Below, in pieces: positions 24,812 through 32,977 of a stretch of 64,000 nucleotides of DNA; within the stretch, counting starts at the first letter, position 1; each line of letters starts with the position of its first letter. Under the pieces are notes generated by a model that saw only the letters and a program-made list of their open reading frames with translations, was not told where the DNA came from and made no database searches. This DNA is from Arthrobacter sp. MMS18-M83 (GTDB taxonomy: Bacteria > Actinomycetota > Actinomycetes > Actinomycetales > Micrococcaceae), in NCBI RefSeq assembly GCF_026683955.1, contig NZ_CP113343.1, positions 4,340,001-4,404,000 of the forward strand, written 5' to 3'. The position numbers were made by a program, and so were the translations under genes.

Positions 24812-26308
24812 GTGAGCCAGTCATCAGATTCTTGTCTTGATACGTGGATGGGCCGCGAAGCGCTGGCCGAGGCCATGATTCCGGTGATCGGCCGGCTGTA
24901 CCGTGAAAACAACGTGGTCACGAGCATTCACGGGCGCAGCCTCATCAATAAGTCGTCCATGAACATCCTGAAAGCCCACCGTTTTGCGCGCCGGATGAGC
25001 AAAGACGAGCTCCTGCTCGAGGAAACCGCGCCTTTGCTCAACACCCTCGCGGAGCTTGAACTCGGCGCCGCGGCGATCGACATCGCGCGCCTCAACGAGA
25101 AGTACAAGGCCGAGGCTCCGGGCACGCCGCTGGAGGACTTCCTCCGCGCCGAACTTGCCGAGGTTGTTGGACGCCGCGGCGCGGACGACCGGACCAGCAC
25201 CGACGTCGTCCTCTACGGATTCGGCCGCATCGGCCGGCTCCTGGCCCGCCTCCTGATCGAAAAGGCCGGTGGCGGCCACGGACTGCGCCTGCGCGCCATC
25301 GTGGTCCGCAAGGGCGCCGAGAATGACCTCGTCAAGCGCGCCAGCCTGTTGCGGCGCGACTCCGTGCACGGTTCCTTCGAGGGCACCATCCGCGTGGACG
25401 AGGCAGCCAACACCATCACGGCCAACGGCGTCCAGATCCAGGTGATCTACTCGGACAACCCCTCAACCGTTGACTACACGGCGTACGGCATCACGGATGC
25501 CCTGGTGGTCGACAACACGGGCCGCTGGCGCGACGCCGAAGGCCTCTCCCAGCACCTGCAGAGCAAGGGCGTCGCGCGCGTCCTGCTCACGGCCCCGGGC
25601 AAGGGCGATCTCAAGAACATCGTCCACGGCATCAACCATTCCTCCATCGAGGACACGGACAAGATCGTCACCGCAGCCTCCTGCACCACGAACGCCATCA
25701 CCCCGGTGCTGAAGGCACTCAACGACAAGTTCGGCGTCATCCACGGCCATGTGGAAACCGTTCACTCGTTCACGAACGACCAGAACCTGATCGACAACTT
25801 CCACAAGGGCGATCGCCGCGGACGTTCGGCCGCACTCAACATGGTCATCACCGAAACCGGCGCGGCCAAGGCCGTGGCAAAGGCCCTTCCGGAACTGCAG
25901 GGCAAGCTGACCGGCAATGCGATCCGCGTTCCCACGCCGGATGTTTCGATGGCCATCCTGAACCTGAACCTGGAAAAGGGAACCACGAAGGACGAGGTCA
26001 ACAACTACCTTCGCGAGATGTCCCTGCACTCCGAGCTTCGGAAGCAGATCGACTTCATTGACTCTCCCGAGGTGGTCTCCACCGACTTCGTCGGCTCGCG
26101 CCGTGCAGGCATCGTGGACGGTCTGGCCACCATCTCCAACGACAAGAACCTCGTTGTGTACGTCTGGTACGACAACGAATTCGGCTACTCCTGCCAGGTA
26201 GTGCGCGTCATGGAAGAAATGGCAGGCGTGAACCCGCCGTCCTTCCCGGCACGCAGCGTCGCTGTTGAGGTGGAGCCCAACAAGTCGTTGGAGCCCGCCG
26301 TCGTCTAG
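24812..26308 (+). CDS. gap: glyceraldehyde-3-phosphate dehydrogenase, long form
   Basis: A 498-residue GAPDH, about 160 residues longer than the standard enzyme because of an N-terminal helical extension (GREALAEAMIPVIGRLYREN and the next 100 residues). The Rossmann start VVLYGFGRIGRLLARLLIEK comes at about residue 132, the catalytic segment AASCTTNAITPVL has Cys291, and YVWYDNEFGYSCQVVRV is the usual C-terminal motif. The start is GTG 24812 after GGAAGG. Long-form enzymes of this type in actinobacteria (such as corynebacterial GapB) are NADP-tolerant and mainly gluconeogenic; a separate glycolytic gap is expected elsewhere in the genome. Confidence 0.95.
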   Translation: MSQSSDSCLDTWMGREALAEAMIPVIGRLYRENNVVTSIHGRSLINKSSMNILKAHRFARRMSKDELLLEETAPLLNTLAELELGAAAIDIARLNEKYKAEAPGTPLEDFLRAELAEVVGRRGADDRTSTDVVLYGFGRIGRLLARLLIEKAGGGHGLRLRAIVVRKGAENDLVKRASLLRRDSVHGSFEGTIRVDEAANTITANGVQIQVIYSDNPSTVDYTAYGITDALVVDNTGRWRDAEGLSQHLQSKGVARVLLTAPGKGDLKNIVHGINHSSIEDTDKIVTAASCTTNAITPVLKALNDKFGVIHGHVETVHSFTNDQNLIDNFHKGDRRGRSAALNMVITETGAAKAVAKALPELQGKLTGNAIRVPTPDVSMAILNLNLEKGTTKDEVNNYLREMSLHSELRKQIDFIDSPEVVSTDFVGSRRAGIVDGLATISNDKNLVVYVWYDNEFGYSCQVVRVMEEMAGVNPPSFPARSVAVEVEPNKSLEPAVV

Positions 26309-26338
26309 CAGCTTCCGGCCTAGGCCAGAAAAGACACA

Positions 26339-26380
26339 CAGGTTTCCCGGCTGATGCGCTGGTATCAGCCGGGAAACCTG
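26339..26380 (+). terminator. perfect 17-bp hairpin between gap and a small ORF
   Basis: CAGGTTTCCCGGCTGAT and its exact complement flank the loop GCGCTGGT. It lies 30 bases past the gap stop and 14 bases before the ATG at 26395, without a following T-run. It may end gap transcription or control the small gene. Confidence 0.6.
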
Positions 26381-26394
26381 ACCAGAATGGACGC

Positions 26395-26604
26395 ATGGAA
26401 CGCGAAAAGATTCTGGAACATGACACAACCCTGGAACACGCACTGGACGTGGCGCGCGCCAACTTCAAGGAAGCCCAGCGCCTGCTTGACCAAGCCAAGG
26501 TGGCATTCGCGGCGGGGGATATCGCTGAGGACCGCGTTGTCCAACTGGAGTCACTTCTTCAGCTCGCGGCCGAAGACCTGAAGCGGGTCACCAGGGAGCA
26601 ATAA
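26395..26604 (+). CDS. small helical protein of unknown function
   Basis: A 69-residue, highly charged protein predicted to be almost all alpha-helical coiled coil (ALDVARANFKEAQRLLDQAK, VVQLESLLQLAAEDLKRVTR). It has no Cys, signal or membrane segment. It starts 14 bases after the 17-bp hairpin and has only a weak ribosome binding site. The codon use fits the neighbours, and the helix pattern argues that it is translated. I do not recognise a family. Confidence 0.6.
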   Translation: MEREKILEHDTTLEHALDVARANFKEAQRLLDQAKVAFAAGDIAEDRVVQLESLLQLAAEDLKRVTREQ

Positions 26605-26740
26605 CCGGTTGCTCGAGTTGCCTGCGCTGAGATTGTTCCGAGGCAGTGACTTGTCCTCCACACTGTGGATATCCGGGCCGGTTGTCGGTGCCCTGACCTA
26701 GTCTCAAGGGACGTATTCCTCCTCGAAAGGATCCCGTCCC

Positions 26741-27541
26741 TTGAGCACCACTTGGGCTGCATATCGACGTGGCCGCCGCCAGTCCCGTCAGGCCTGGGTG
26801 CTGCTGATTGTCTTGATCGCGGGTGCGCTTGGCGGCGTTGCATGGTTCTTCACCGTTGGCCAGTTCGCCGTCGCTGAAGCCCCGGGCAATGGACCCACGG
26901 AAGCGCCCGTCTTCGACCCTTCCTGGATGAGGCCGGTGGAACCCGTGCAGCCGGTCCCCGTCGATTCAGCTGTCGATGCGCTGGAGACGCTGCCCGTGAA
27001 GGGGCGTGCAGTCAAAGACAACTACGACCGCAACGAATTCGGCCAGGCGTGGCTCGACGTCGACCGGAACGGTTGCGATACCCGGAACGACATCCTGAGG
27101 CGGGATCTTACGGCAGCGGAGTTCACTGCCGGCTCCAAATGCAGGGTTGCGTCTGGAGAGCTCCGCGAACCCTACGTCGGGCAGGACATCCATTTCCGCA
27201 GGGGATCCGAAAGCAGCTCGGCCGTGCAGATCGACCATGTGGTCGCCCTCGGCGATGCCTGGCAGAAGGGTGCCCAACAGCTCACTGCGAAGCAACGTCA
27301 AAGCCTCGCCAACGATCCCCTCAACCTCATTGCTGTCGACGGCGCCGCCAACGTGAAGAAGAGTGCCAGCGACGCCGCAAGCTGGCTGCCCGCGAACAAG
27401 GGCTTTCGTTGCCATTACGTGGCCCGGCAGATCTCCGTGAAGGCCGCGTACCGGCTCTGGGTCACCCAAGCCGAGAAAGACGCCATGAAGCGCGTCCTGG
27501 ACTCGTGTCCGGGCCAGCAGACCATCAGGGCGATGGAGTAG
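26741..27541 (+). CDS. membrane-anchored or secreted HNH (DUF1524/GmrSD-like) nuclease
   Basis: A 266-residue protein. The N-terminus (RRGRRQSRQ, then AWVLLIVLIAGALGGVAWFF at residues 19-38) is a positive-inside signal anchor. The extracytoplasmic part has the DUF1524-type HNH nuclease core: GQAWLDVDRNGCDTRNDIL, catalytic QIDHVVALGDAWQKGA near residue 163, and the metal/phosphate segment NDPLNLIAVDGAANVKKSAS near 190. Cys pairs (RNGCDTRN, KCRVASG, FRCHYVA, DSCPG) suggest disulfides outside the cell. The start is TTG 26741 after AAGGAT. Likely roles are degradation of external DNA for nutrients or competition. It ends in a 17-base convergent overlap with the next gene. Confidence 0.88.
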   Translation: MSTTWAAYRRGRRQSRQAWVLLIVLIAGALGGVAWFFTVGQFAVAEAPGNGPTEAPVFDPSWMRPVEPVQPVPVDSAVDALETLPVKGRAVKDNYDRNEFGQAWLDVDRNGCDTRNDILRRDLTAAEFTAGSKCRVASGELREPYVGQDIHFRRGSESSSAVQIDHVVALGDAWQKGAQQLTAKQRQSLANDPLNLIAVDGAANVKKSASDAASWLPANKGFRCHYVARQISVKAAYRLWVTQAEKDAMKRVLDSCPGQQTIRAME

Positions 27542-28391
27542 CGGTATAGTTCCCGGGCGACGGAGGAAGCGCCAAGCGGCCGTGACCAAGTTGCCAGACC
27601 CCGCCGTCGTCGATCCTTTCCAGGACCACGCGCTGAAGCGACGTCTCACGAGGCAGCCCGGCAAGGTTTTCCATGTCCCGGTGCCGGAAGGTGAAGTAGA
27701 CAGCGTCGCTCGGGGCATCAGAACAGCGGTCCAGGGTGAACCGGCGGGCAAATGCGGCGATGTTGCTGTCCGGCAGTTTGCGGGCAAGATAGGGGTCCAG
27801 CATCCAGGAGTCGCAGCTCGCAACGGCAACGGCTTTGTCCGGGAAGTAGCGGTCAAAGAACTCCCGGGCGTGGTTGAAACTCGCGTCCACGAAGGAAGGG
27901 GAGATGCCTCCATCCTCCGGAATATGAACGCCCAGCATCCACTGGTCGTCTGCATCGGAGTGATCTGCTGTGTTGCTGCGGACAAGGTGGAACTGCAAGC
28001 GGCCGATCCGGAAGATGTTTCCAGCCATGTGCAGCGTCAGCCAGGCCCACGTGTCCAGGCCGAAGCGTCCGTGAACCCGTCGGTTGATGCGAAGGTTCAG
28101 TCCCACGTCGGCGAGGATCGCGGCCGAAGATTCCGGCGGGATGCCGAGGGAAAGGTGATGGCTGTTGACCACTGGCGCAAAGCGGAGGAGCGCCTCGATC
28201 CAGTCTGTTTCCGTGCAGCCGTCCGCCGGAGCGGACTCGGTGGGAAAGGCGCCCAGACGGGCGTCCAGGACGGCAAGAGCCCGTCGTGTTCCGTCTCCGG
28301 GCGGTGACGCCAGCAGCGCCGCGCACGCCAAGACGTCCTCGCCGCGGATGTCGAGGAGCCTGAACAATTCGTCCTGCGCGATGCCGCTCAT
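27525..28391 (-). CDS. GNAT-like acyltransferase-domain protein
   Basis: A 288-residue protein resembling the two-domain acyltransferase-like family (N-terminal helical part plus GNAT-fold C-terminal part). Recognisable are AWLTLHMAGNIFRIGRLQFH near residue 118, HIPEDGGISPSFVDASFNHA near 158, FDRYFPDKAVAVASCDSWML near 180 and SDAVYFTFRHR near 232. The enzyme activity of the family is not known to me. It lies 3 bases downstream of def on the same strand, so the two genes form an operon; the biological link to deformylation is unclear. Confidence 0.75.
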   Translation of the reverse strand: MSGIAQDELFRLLDIRGEDVLACAALLASPPGDGTRRALAVLDARLGAFPTESAPADGCTETDWIEALLRFAPVVNSHHLSLGIPPESSAAILADVGLNLRINRRVHGRFGLDTWAWLTLHMAGNIFRIGRLQFHLVRSNTADHSDADDQWMLGVHIPEDGGISPSFVDASFNHAREFFDRYFPDKAVAVASCDSWMLDPYLARKLPDSNIAAFARRFTLDRCSDAPSDAVYFTFRHRDMENLAGLPRETSLQRVVLERIDDGGVWQLGHGRLALPPSPGNYTATPSP

Positions 28392-28394
28392 CAG

Positions 28395-28967
28395 TCAGTG
28401 CCCGAAAGGATCCGGATCGACGCCCGGCATCCAGGTCAGGCCGGGGACTCCCCAGCCGTTCTTCTTGGCTTGCTTCAGGGCCTTCTTGGCATAACGGTCA
28501 ACGAGGCGATTCACATAGAGCTTGCCGTCGAGATGGTCGAATTCGTGCTGCATCACCCTGGCGAACCAACCTGTCGCCACGAAATCCACAGGTTTGCCGT
28601 AGCCGTCGAACCCTTGGACGCGGGCCCACTCGGCCCTCTGCAGGGGGTAATGCTCCCCTGGGAAAGACAAGCAGCCTTCTACGTCTTCCTCCGGATCCGG
28701 AAGCGTGCCGGGGATCTTGGAGAGGGTGAGAACCGGGTTCACCAGGACGCCCTCGTCGGGAGCGTCGTCGTCATTGGCATATTTGAAGATGAAGATCCGT
28801 TTGCCGACTCCCACCTGGGGTGCGGCCAGTCCTACGCCGTTGGCGGCTTCGTTCGTCTCGAACATGTCGGCAATCAAGGTGCGCAACTCGTCGTCGAACA
28901 CTTCGACCTCGCTCGCCCGGCGATGGAGCACGGGCTCGCCCCAGATGGTGACTGGCAGGACGGTCAT
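28395..28967 (-). CDS. def: peptide deformylase
   Basis: A 190-residue metalloprotease that removes the formyl group from nascent proteins. All three family motifs are present: GVGLAAPQVG near residue 46, EGCLSFPGE with the metal-binding Cys near 100, and QHEFDHLDGKLYV with two His ligands and the catalytic Glu near 141. The start ATG 28967 (MTVLPVTIWGEPVLH) removes an upstream extension that covers the tRNA-His gene. The lysine-rich C-terminal extension (RYAKKALKQAKKNGWG) is usual in actinobacterial enzymes. Substrate proteins are matured further by Map, encoded at 37051. Confidence 0.96.
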   Translation of the reverse strand: MTVLPVTIWGEPVLHRRASEVEVFDDELRTLIADMFETNEAANGVGLAAPQVGVGKRIFIFKYANDDDAPDEGVLVNPVLTLSKIPGTLPDPEEDVEGCLSFPGEHYPLQRAEWARVQGFDGYGKPVDFVATGWFARVMQHEFDHLDGKLYVNRLVDRYAKKALKQAKKNGWGVPGLTWMPGVDPDPFGH

Positions 28968-29031
28968 GTCAGGTGTTCCCCTGGTTCTCGGGTCTGGAAG
29001 ACTGGATGGCCGGAATTGGCCCGGACAAAGC

Positions 29032-29063
29032 AAAGGCCGCACTGGATAACCAGTACGGCCTTT
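29032..29063 (-). terminator. terminator of tRNA-His
   Basis: AAAGGCCG-ACTGG, loop ATAA, CCAGT-CGGCCTTT forms a 13-bp stem in two blocks; on the minus strand it is followed by GCTTTG. It lies 35 bases beyond the tRNA 3' end, between the tRNA and def. Confidence 0.75.
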
Positions 29064-29097
29064 GGCTGCGATCGGCGAACTGCACCGATCTCGTGAG

Positions 29098-29171
29098 GGT
29101 GAGCGACGGGGGTTGAACCCGCGACCTCCTGGACCACAACCAGGCGCTCTGCCAACTGAGCTACGCCCACC
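29098..29171 (-). tRNA. tRNA-His (GTG)
   Basis: On the minus strand the acceptor GTGGGCG pairs with CGCTCAC, the D-arm is GCTCAGTTGGCAGAGC, and the anticodon arm CCTGG-TTGTGGT-CCAGG gives anticodon GTG. The T-loop is GGGTTCAACCCC. A G precedes position 1 and the discriminator is C, the pair that marks histidine tRNA. No CCA is encoded. Confidence 0.97.
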
Positions 29172-29301
29172 ATGCGCCTTTGGCCGCTTTCGGAATGACC
29201 CGTCAGCTGCGAAGGCAACGACAAAAACTATACCCCGTCTTCGGGGGTGGTTTTGCCACTTTTGACCCTTTGGGTGAAATTTCCCAAAAAGGTGCCGTAG
29301 A

Positions 29302-29928
29302 TCACGTACTTGCCGGCGTCTCCGGGCCGCCAATGACCTGCTTGGAAATCCGCTGTGCCGTTGCTGTATCTGGTCCAGGCGCCGGGACGAAGACTGCCTC
29401 GCGGTAGTAACGCAGTTCGTCGATGGAGTCTTTGATGTCTCCGAGCGCACGGTGACCACCATGTTTGGCCGGGGACTGGAAATAGGCGCGTGGGAACCAG
29501 CGGCGCGAGAGTTCCTTGATGGTGCTGACGTCGATGACCCGATAGTGAAGGTGTTCAACGATATTGGGCATATCGCGCGCGAGGAACATGCGGTCTGTTC
29601 CGACCGAGTTGCCACCGAGCGGCGCCTTCTTGGGGTCGGGTACCCATTTCTCGATGTACTCAAGGACCATTGCTTCCGCCTCGGCCATGGTCTTGCCATG
29701 GGGGAGTTCGTCCAGGAGCTTTGAACGGGTATGCATGTCGCGAACGAAGTCGTTCATCTGCTCAAGAGCGGCGTCGTCGGGTTTGATGACGACGTCCACG
29801 CCATCACCCAGGATGTTGAGGTCCGAATCTGTGACCAAGGCCGCTACCTCGATCAGGGCGTCGTTTTCAAGGTCAAGACCGGTCATCTCGCAGTCGATCC
29901 AGACGATGCGTTCATTAGTAATAGGCAC
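29302..29928 (-). CDS. orn: oligoribonuclease
   Basis: A 208-residue DEDDh 3'-5' exonuclease that degrades 2-5 nt RNA and pGpG. The Exo I motif is [20 protein letters not shown] (residues 8-27), Exo II is around [19 protein letters not shown] near 105, and Exo III is [20 protein letters not shown] near 155. It is single-domain and cytoplasmic. The C-terminal tail after residue 190 ([20 protein letters not shown]) is extra and probably disordered. It is transcribed toward tRNA-His. Confidence 0.96.
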   Translation of the reverse strand: MPITNERIVWIDCEMTGLDLENDALIEVAALVTDSDLNILGDGVDVVIKPDDAALEQMNDFVRDMHTRSKLLDELPHGKTMAEAEAMVLEYIEKWVPDPKKAPLGGNSVGTDRMFLARDMPNIVEHLHYRVIDVSTIKELSRRWFPRAYFQSPAKHGGHRALGDIKDSIDELRYYREAVFVPAPGPDTATAQRISKQVIGGPETPAST

Positions 29929-30143
29929 GCGCCCAGCCTACCGTTCGGCCGCATGGGAAGCGTGGCGGGGCGCTCGATTCCGCGTTTGAGGCGTACTCCG
30001 GCTGGTAAACTGGGCCGTTGTCGAGCGGTTATTGCCTGCCTCGATGAGCTGGACCAATGTACGTAGGGACTGGAAATATCATGACGGCAGGCGGATCGGG
30101 CGTGGGCACCTCAAACAGCCGGGATGAGGCAAAGGAACCAGCC

Positions 30144-31706
30144 ATGTCGCCTGAGACGATCGCCGCGGGTCTCGATTCCCCGAAAAGTGCGCGTACGGGT
30201 GCCGGTACCGCTAGCCAGGTCAAGGCCTATGTGGCCATCTGGGAGGGTTTCTTCGGATCCCTCATGATCTTCGCCGGTTCGATCGGCGCCGGCTGGATCG
30301 CCAACGGATCTCCCATGTTCAGGCACCCGGTTGTCATCGCCCTGCGCACCGAGGGCTGGGGCGTTACGACCTCCACCATCTTGCTGACAGCCGGGGCCAT
30401 GCTTTTGGTCAGGTCCTGGTTGCGGCTAGGGCAAAGGCTCAAAGATTGGGGGCCAGGCTCGCTCAGGTCGGTGGTTATCGCGGTCGCGGCGTGGGCCGCG
30501 CCAATGATGTTCGCCGTGCCCATCTATTCGCGGGACGTGTACGCCTACACAGGCCAAGGCAGGCTGGTTTTGGAGGGCCAAAACCCCTACACCGCCGGTA
30601 TTTCCTCGCTCAGCAACTGGTTTTCCCTCGGTGCCGACCCGGCCTGGGCTGAAGCCAAGACACCCTATGGACCATATTTCCTGTGGCTTGCGAGGTGGGT
30701 GGTGGGCATCACCGACGCCCAGCCCGATTTTTCCGTCTTGCTCTTTCGCGTTTTGGCGACGGCGGGAGTAGTGCTCTGCGTGGTCTACGTTCCCAAGCTG
30801 GCCGAGCTGCACGGCATCAATCCGGGCCGTGCGCTGTGGATCGCTGTGGCGAATCCGCTCTTTCTCATCAGCTTCGTAGCCAGTGCCCATAACGATGCCT
30901 TGATGGTCGGCCTCGCGGTGGCAGGCATGTACTTTGCCGCCACCGGCCGCCATATCACCGGTCTATTACTGGTCACGGCTTCCATCGGAATCAAGCCGAT
31001 CACGGTGCTTCTCCTGCCTTTCATCGGCCTCATGTGGGCTGGCCCGGCCGCGAGCTGGACCCGCAAGTTCCTGTTCTGGGGCGCGACGGCGGCCATAAGC
31101 TTCGGCGTGCTGGCCGTGAGCGGAATCCCCTACAACCTTGGTTTTGGGTGGGTCTGGGCCATCCTCGATCCCACCCCTGGCTACACCGGATATTCGCCTT
31201 CCGGCTTCCTCGGCCAGCAGCTCGAGGTGACCGCTAACCTCCTGGGCCTGCCAGGGCCGGCTGTGGCCACGGGGCTCCGTACCCTCATGAAGTGGGTCGG
31301 AATGGCCCTGGTGGTGGTCCTGATGTTCCGGGGCGACTATTCGCGGCTGGTGCGTCGCGCGGCCCTGGGGTTTGCCGCCGTCGTCATGCTTTCCCCCATC
31401 ATCCAGCCGTGGTACATCCTATGGTTCATCCCGCTGCTCGCGGTCACAGGCATCAGGGACGACTGGCAGATCAAGTCGCTCTATGTCGCCATCACCTTCT
31501 TCGTGGCCTTCGGCGCGCAGGACCAGATTTCGGTGCTGTCCTTTGTGGAGATGAACGTGAAGGTGTCTTCCCTGGCCTTCGTGGTGGCGGTGGGATTCAC
31601 GATCTACTTAATGGTCCTGGACGTGCACACCCGCAGGCTACTGATCCAGTCCACTCCCATGGAGCTCCTCCGCAGGCTCGAGCGAAGGCTCAGGCGCCCC
31701 GAATAG
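30144..31706 (+). CDS. GT-C mannosyltransferase, MptA/MptB-like (copy 1)
   Basis: A 520-residue polytopic membrane protein with about 12-13 hydrophobic segments. The GT-C loop after the second segment carries PIYSRDVYAYTGQGRLVLEG (residues ~130-150), in which the acidic/Arg motif of polyprenyl-phosphomannose-dependent alpha-1,6-mannosyltransferases is visible; KTPYGPYFLWLARWVVG and IASAHND-like SFVASAHNDALMVGLAVAG follow. Related MptA/MptB extend the lipomannan backbone using decaprenyl-phosphomannose on the outer face of the membrane. The start ATG 30144 has AAAGGA seven bases upstream; ATGs at 30057 and 30081 are alternatives. A paralogue is at 34587, and two GT87-type genes lie between them. 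Confidence 0.88.
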   Translation: MSPETIAAGLDSPKSARTGAGTASQVKAYVAIWEGFFGSLMIFAGSIGAGWIANGSPMFRHPVVIALRTEGWGVTTSTILLTAGAMLLVRSWLRLGQRLKDWGPGSLRSVVIAVAAWAAPMMFAVPIYSRDVYAYTGQGRLVLEGQNPYTAGISSLSNWFSLGADPAWAEAKTPYGPYFLWLARWVVGITDAQPDFSVLLFRVLATAGVVLCVVYVPKLAELHGINPGRALWIAVANPLFLISFVASAHNDALMVGLAVAGMYFAATGRHITGLLLVTASIGIKPITVLLLPFIGLMWAGPAASWTRKFLFWGATAAISFGVLAVSGIPYNLGFGWVWAILDPTPGYTGYSPSGFLGQQLEVTANLLGLPGPAVATGLRTLMKWVGMALVVVLMFRGDYSRLVRRAALGFAAVVMLSPIIQPWYILWFIPLLAVTGIRDDWQIKSLYVAITFFVAFGAQDQISVLSFVEMNVKVSSLAFVVAVGFTIYLMVLDVHTRRLLIQSTPMELLRRLERRLRRPE

Positions 31707-32976
31707 CGGTGGCTGCGCCGGACTTGCGGCCAAGCTCAAGGGATCGCTGTACAGACCACCACAGCAGGACAACCAGAAGCACGTTACGCGTGGTGAGTAT
31801 TGCCGCCATCACGGGGTTGGCGTGAATGAGCGGGGTGTAGAACAGCGGGTAGATCACAAAAGTCGTCATGGCGATGCCCATGAGTAGGGCGGCAGGAACA
31901 CGCCACCTGTTCCAGTCGTGGGTCAGGCCGGCGACAACCACCGGAGCCAGCCAGATGATGAATTGAGGCGAGCCCACTTTGTTGAACACGATGAACGCGG
32001 TGGTCATCATGAGCGCCCCCTCAAGAAACAGCTCTTCCGCTTCGGCTCCGCGCCTAAGCGCCCAAATCAACAGGGCTGAGCCTGCGACGGCGGCGAGCAC
32101 CAGGAGGGGCTGCATCATGAATGCCGCTACATTCGCGCCCGGTCCATACACTTCCGTGGAATTGATGGCGACGTTGTCAGCGATTTTGGAGCCGCCGATG
32201 TTGAGCACGCTCAGCCAGACCCAGGGAGTTGAGAACGTGGCCTCCAATTGCATGCCGCGCTCACCTTGGTTGGTGAGGAAGTCAAGGATGTGCGGAAGCC
32301 CGCCTGAAAGGTATGTACCCAACGCGACTTCCGCCGTTACGGCTGCGCCGCAGGCTATGATCTGCAGCCTGCGGCCACTCGCGATGACGATAGGCACCAG
32401 GACGGCGGCCGGCCAGACCTTGATCCAGGTGGCAATGCTGAGAAGGATTCCCGCTGCGACGGGGCGCGTAGCTGCATACAGCAGGGCTACCAGCACGATG
32501 GGCGCGGTGATGCCCTCCACCCGGGCAAAGCTGAGGTAACCCATGAAGGCGGTGAAGAACAGCCACCACCAAGCGGGGGCAATGCCGGTTGTCCGGCGCG
32601 GCCCGCGGGTCAGGATGAACAATCCGGCGGCGTTGAGCACGGTGATGATCAGAGTCCAGACCAGCAAGTACGGGCCCGGGCCCGCGATGTTGGCCAGGAA
32701 GATCGGAATCTGGGCGAGCACTGGATAGACCCAAGGGCTGATCATGCCGTTGAGATCCGCGGGGTTGTAACCGTTCATTGCCCACTGGCGGTACTGCTCG
32801 GTGTCGCTGAAGGTGTTCCCTGAAACGAAAAAGCTTGCCATCCAGCCGAGGAAGTACACATGGACGGCTGCGAAACCCCACCACACGCTGGAAGGACGGC
32901 TGAACCATGCGACGGCGGCAGGCGGCAGGGCAGCGTCGCGCACACGGGCCAGCCCGTCAAAGAATCGAACGGAAAT
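31690..32976 (-). CDS. GT87/DUF2029-type mannosyltransferase-like membrane protein (copy A), ATT start
   Basis: About 428 residues with 10-11 membrane segments. Family landmarks are NTFSDTEQYRQWAMNGYN near residue 65, ISPWVYPVLAQIPIFLANIA near 88, LSFARVEGITAPIVLVALLY near 155, SIATWIKVWPAAVLVPIV near 185, and VFNKVGSPQFIIWLAPVVV near 335, typical of the GT-C proteins related to PimE. The start is unusual: AAGGAG stands 7 bases before an ATT at 32976 that begins M-SVRFFDGLARVRD. The paralogue directly upstream has the same N-terminus and also an ATT. A GTG at 32943 would cut off the conserved FFDGLAR segment. The upstream gene stops 2 bases away, so the two are cotranscribed; the 3' end overlaps the convergent copy 1 gene by 17 bases. 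Confidence 0.85.
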   Translation of the reverse strand: MSVRFFDGLARVRDAALPPAAVAWFSRPSSVWWGFAAVHVYFLGWMASFFVSGNTFSDTEQYRQWAMNGYNPADLNGMISPWVYPVLAQIPIFLANIAGPGPYLLVWTLIITVLNAAGLFILTRGPRRTTGIAPAWWWLFFTAFMGYLSFARVEGITAPIVLVALLYAATRPVAAGILLSIATWIKVWPAAVLVPIVIASGRRLQIIACGAAVTAEVALGTYLSGGLPHILDFLTNQGERGMQLEATFSTPWVWLSVLNIGGSKIADNVAINSTEVYGPGANVAAFMMQPLLVLAAVAGSALLIWALRRGAEAEELFLEGALMMTTAFIVFNKVGSPQFIIWLAPVVVAGLTHDWNRWRVPAALLMGIAMTTFVIYPLFYTPLIHANPVMAAILTTRNVLLVVLLWWSVQRSLELGRKSGAATAIRGA

Positions 32977-32977
32977 C

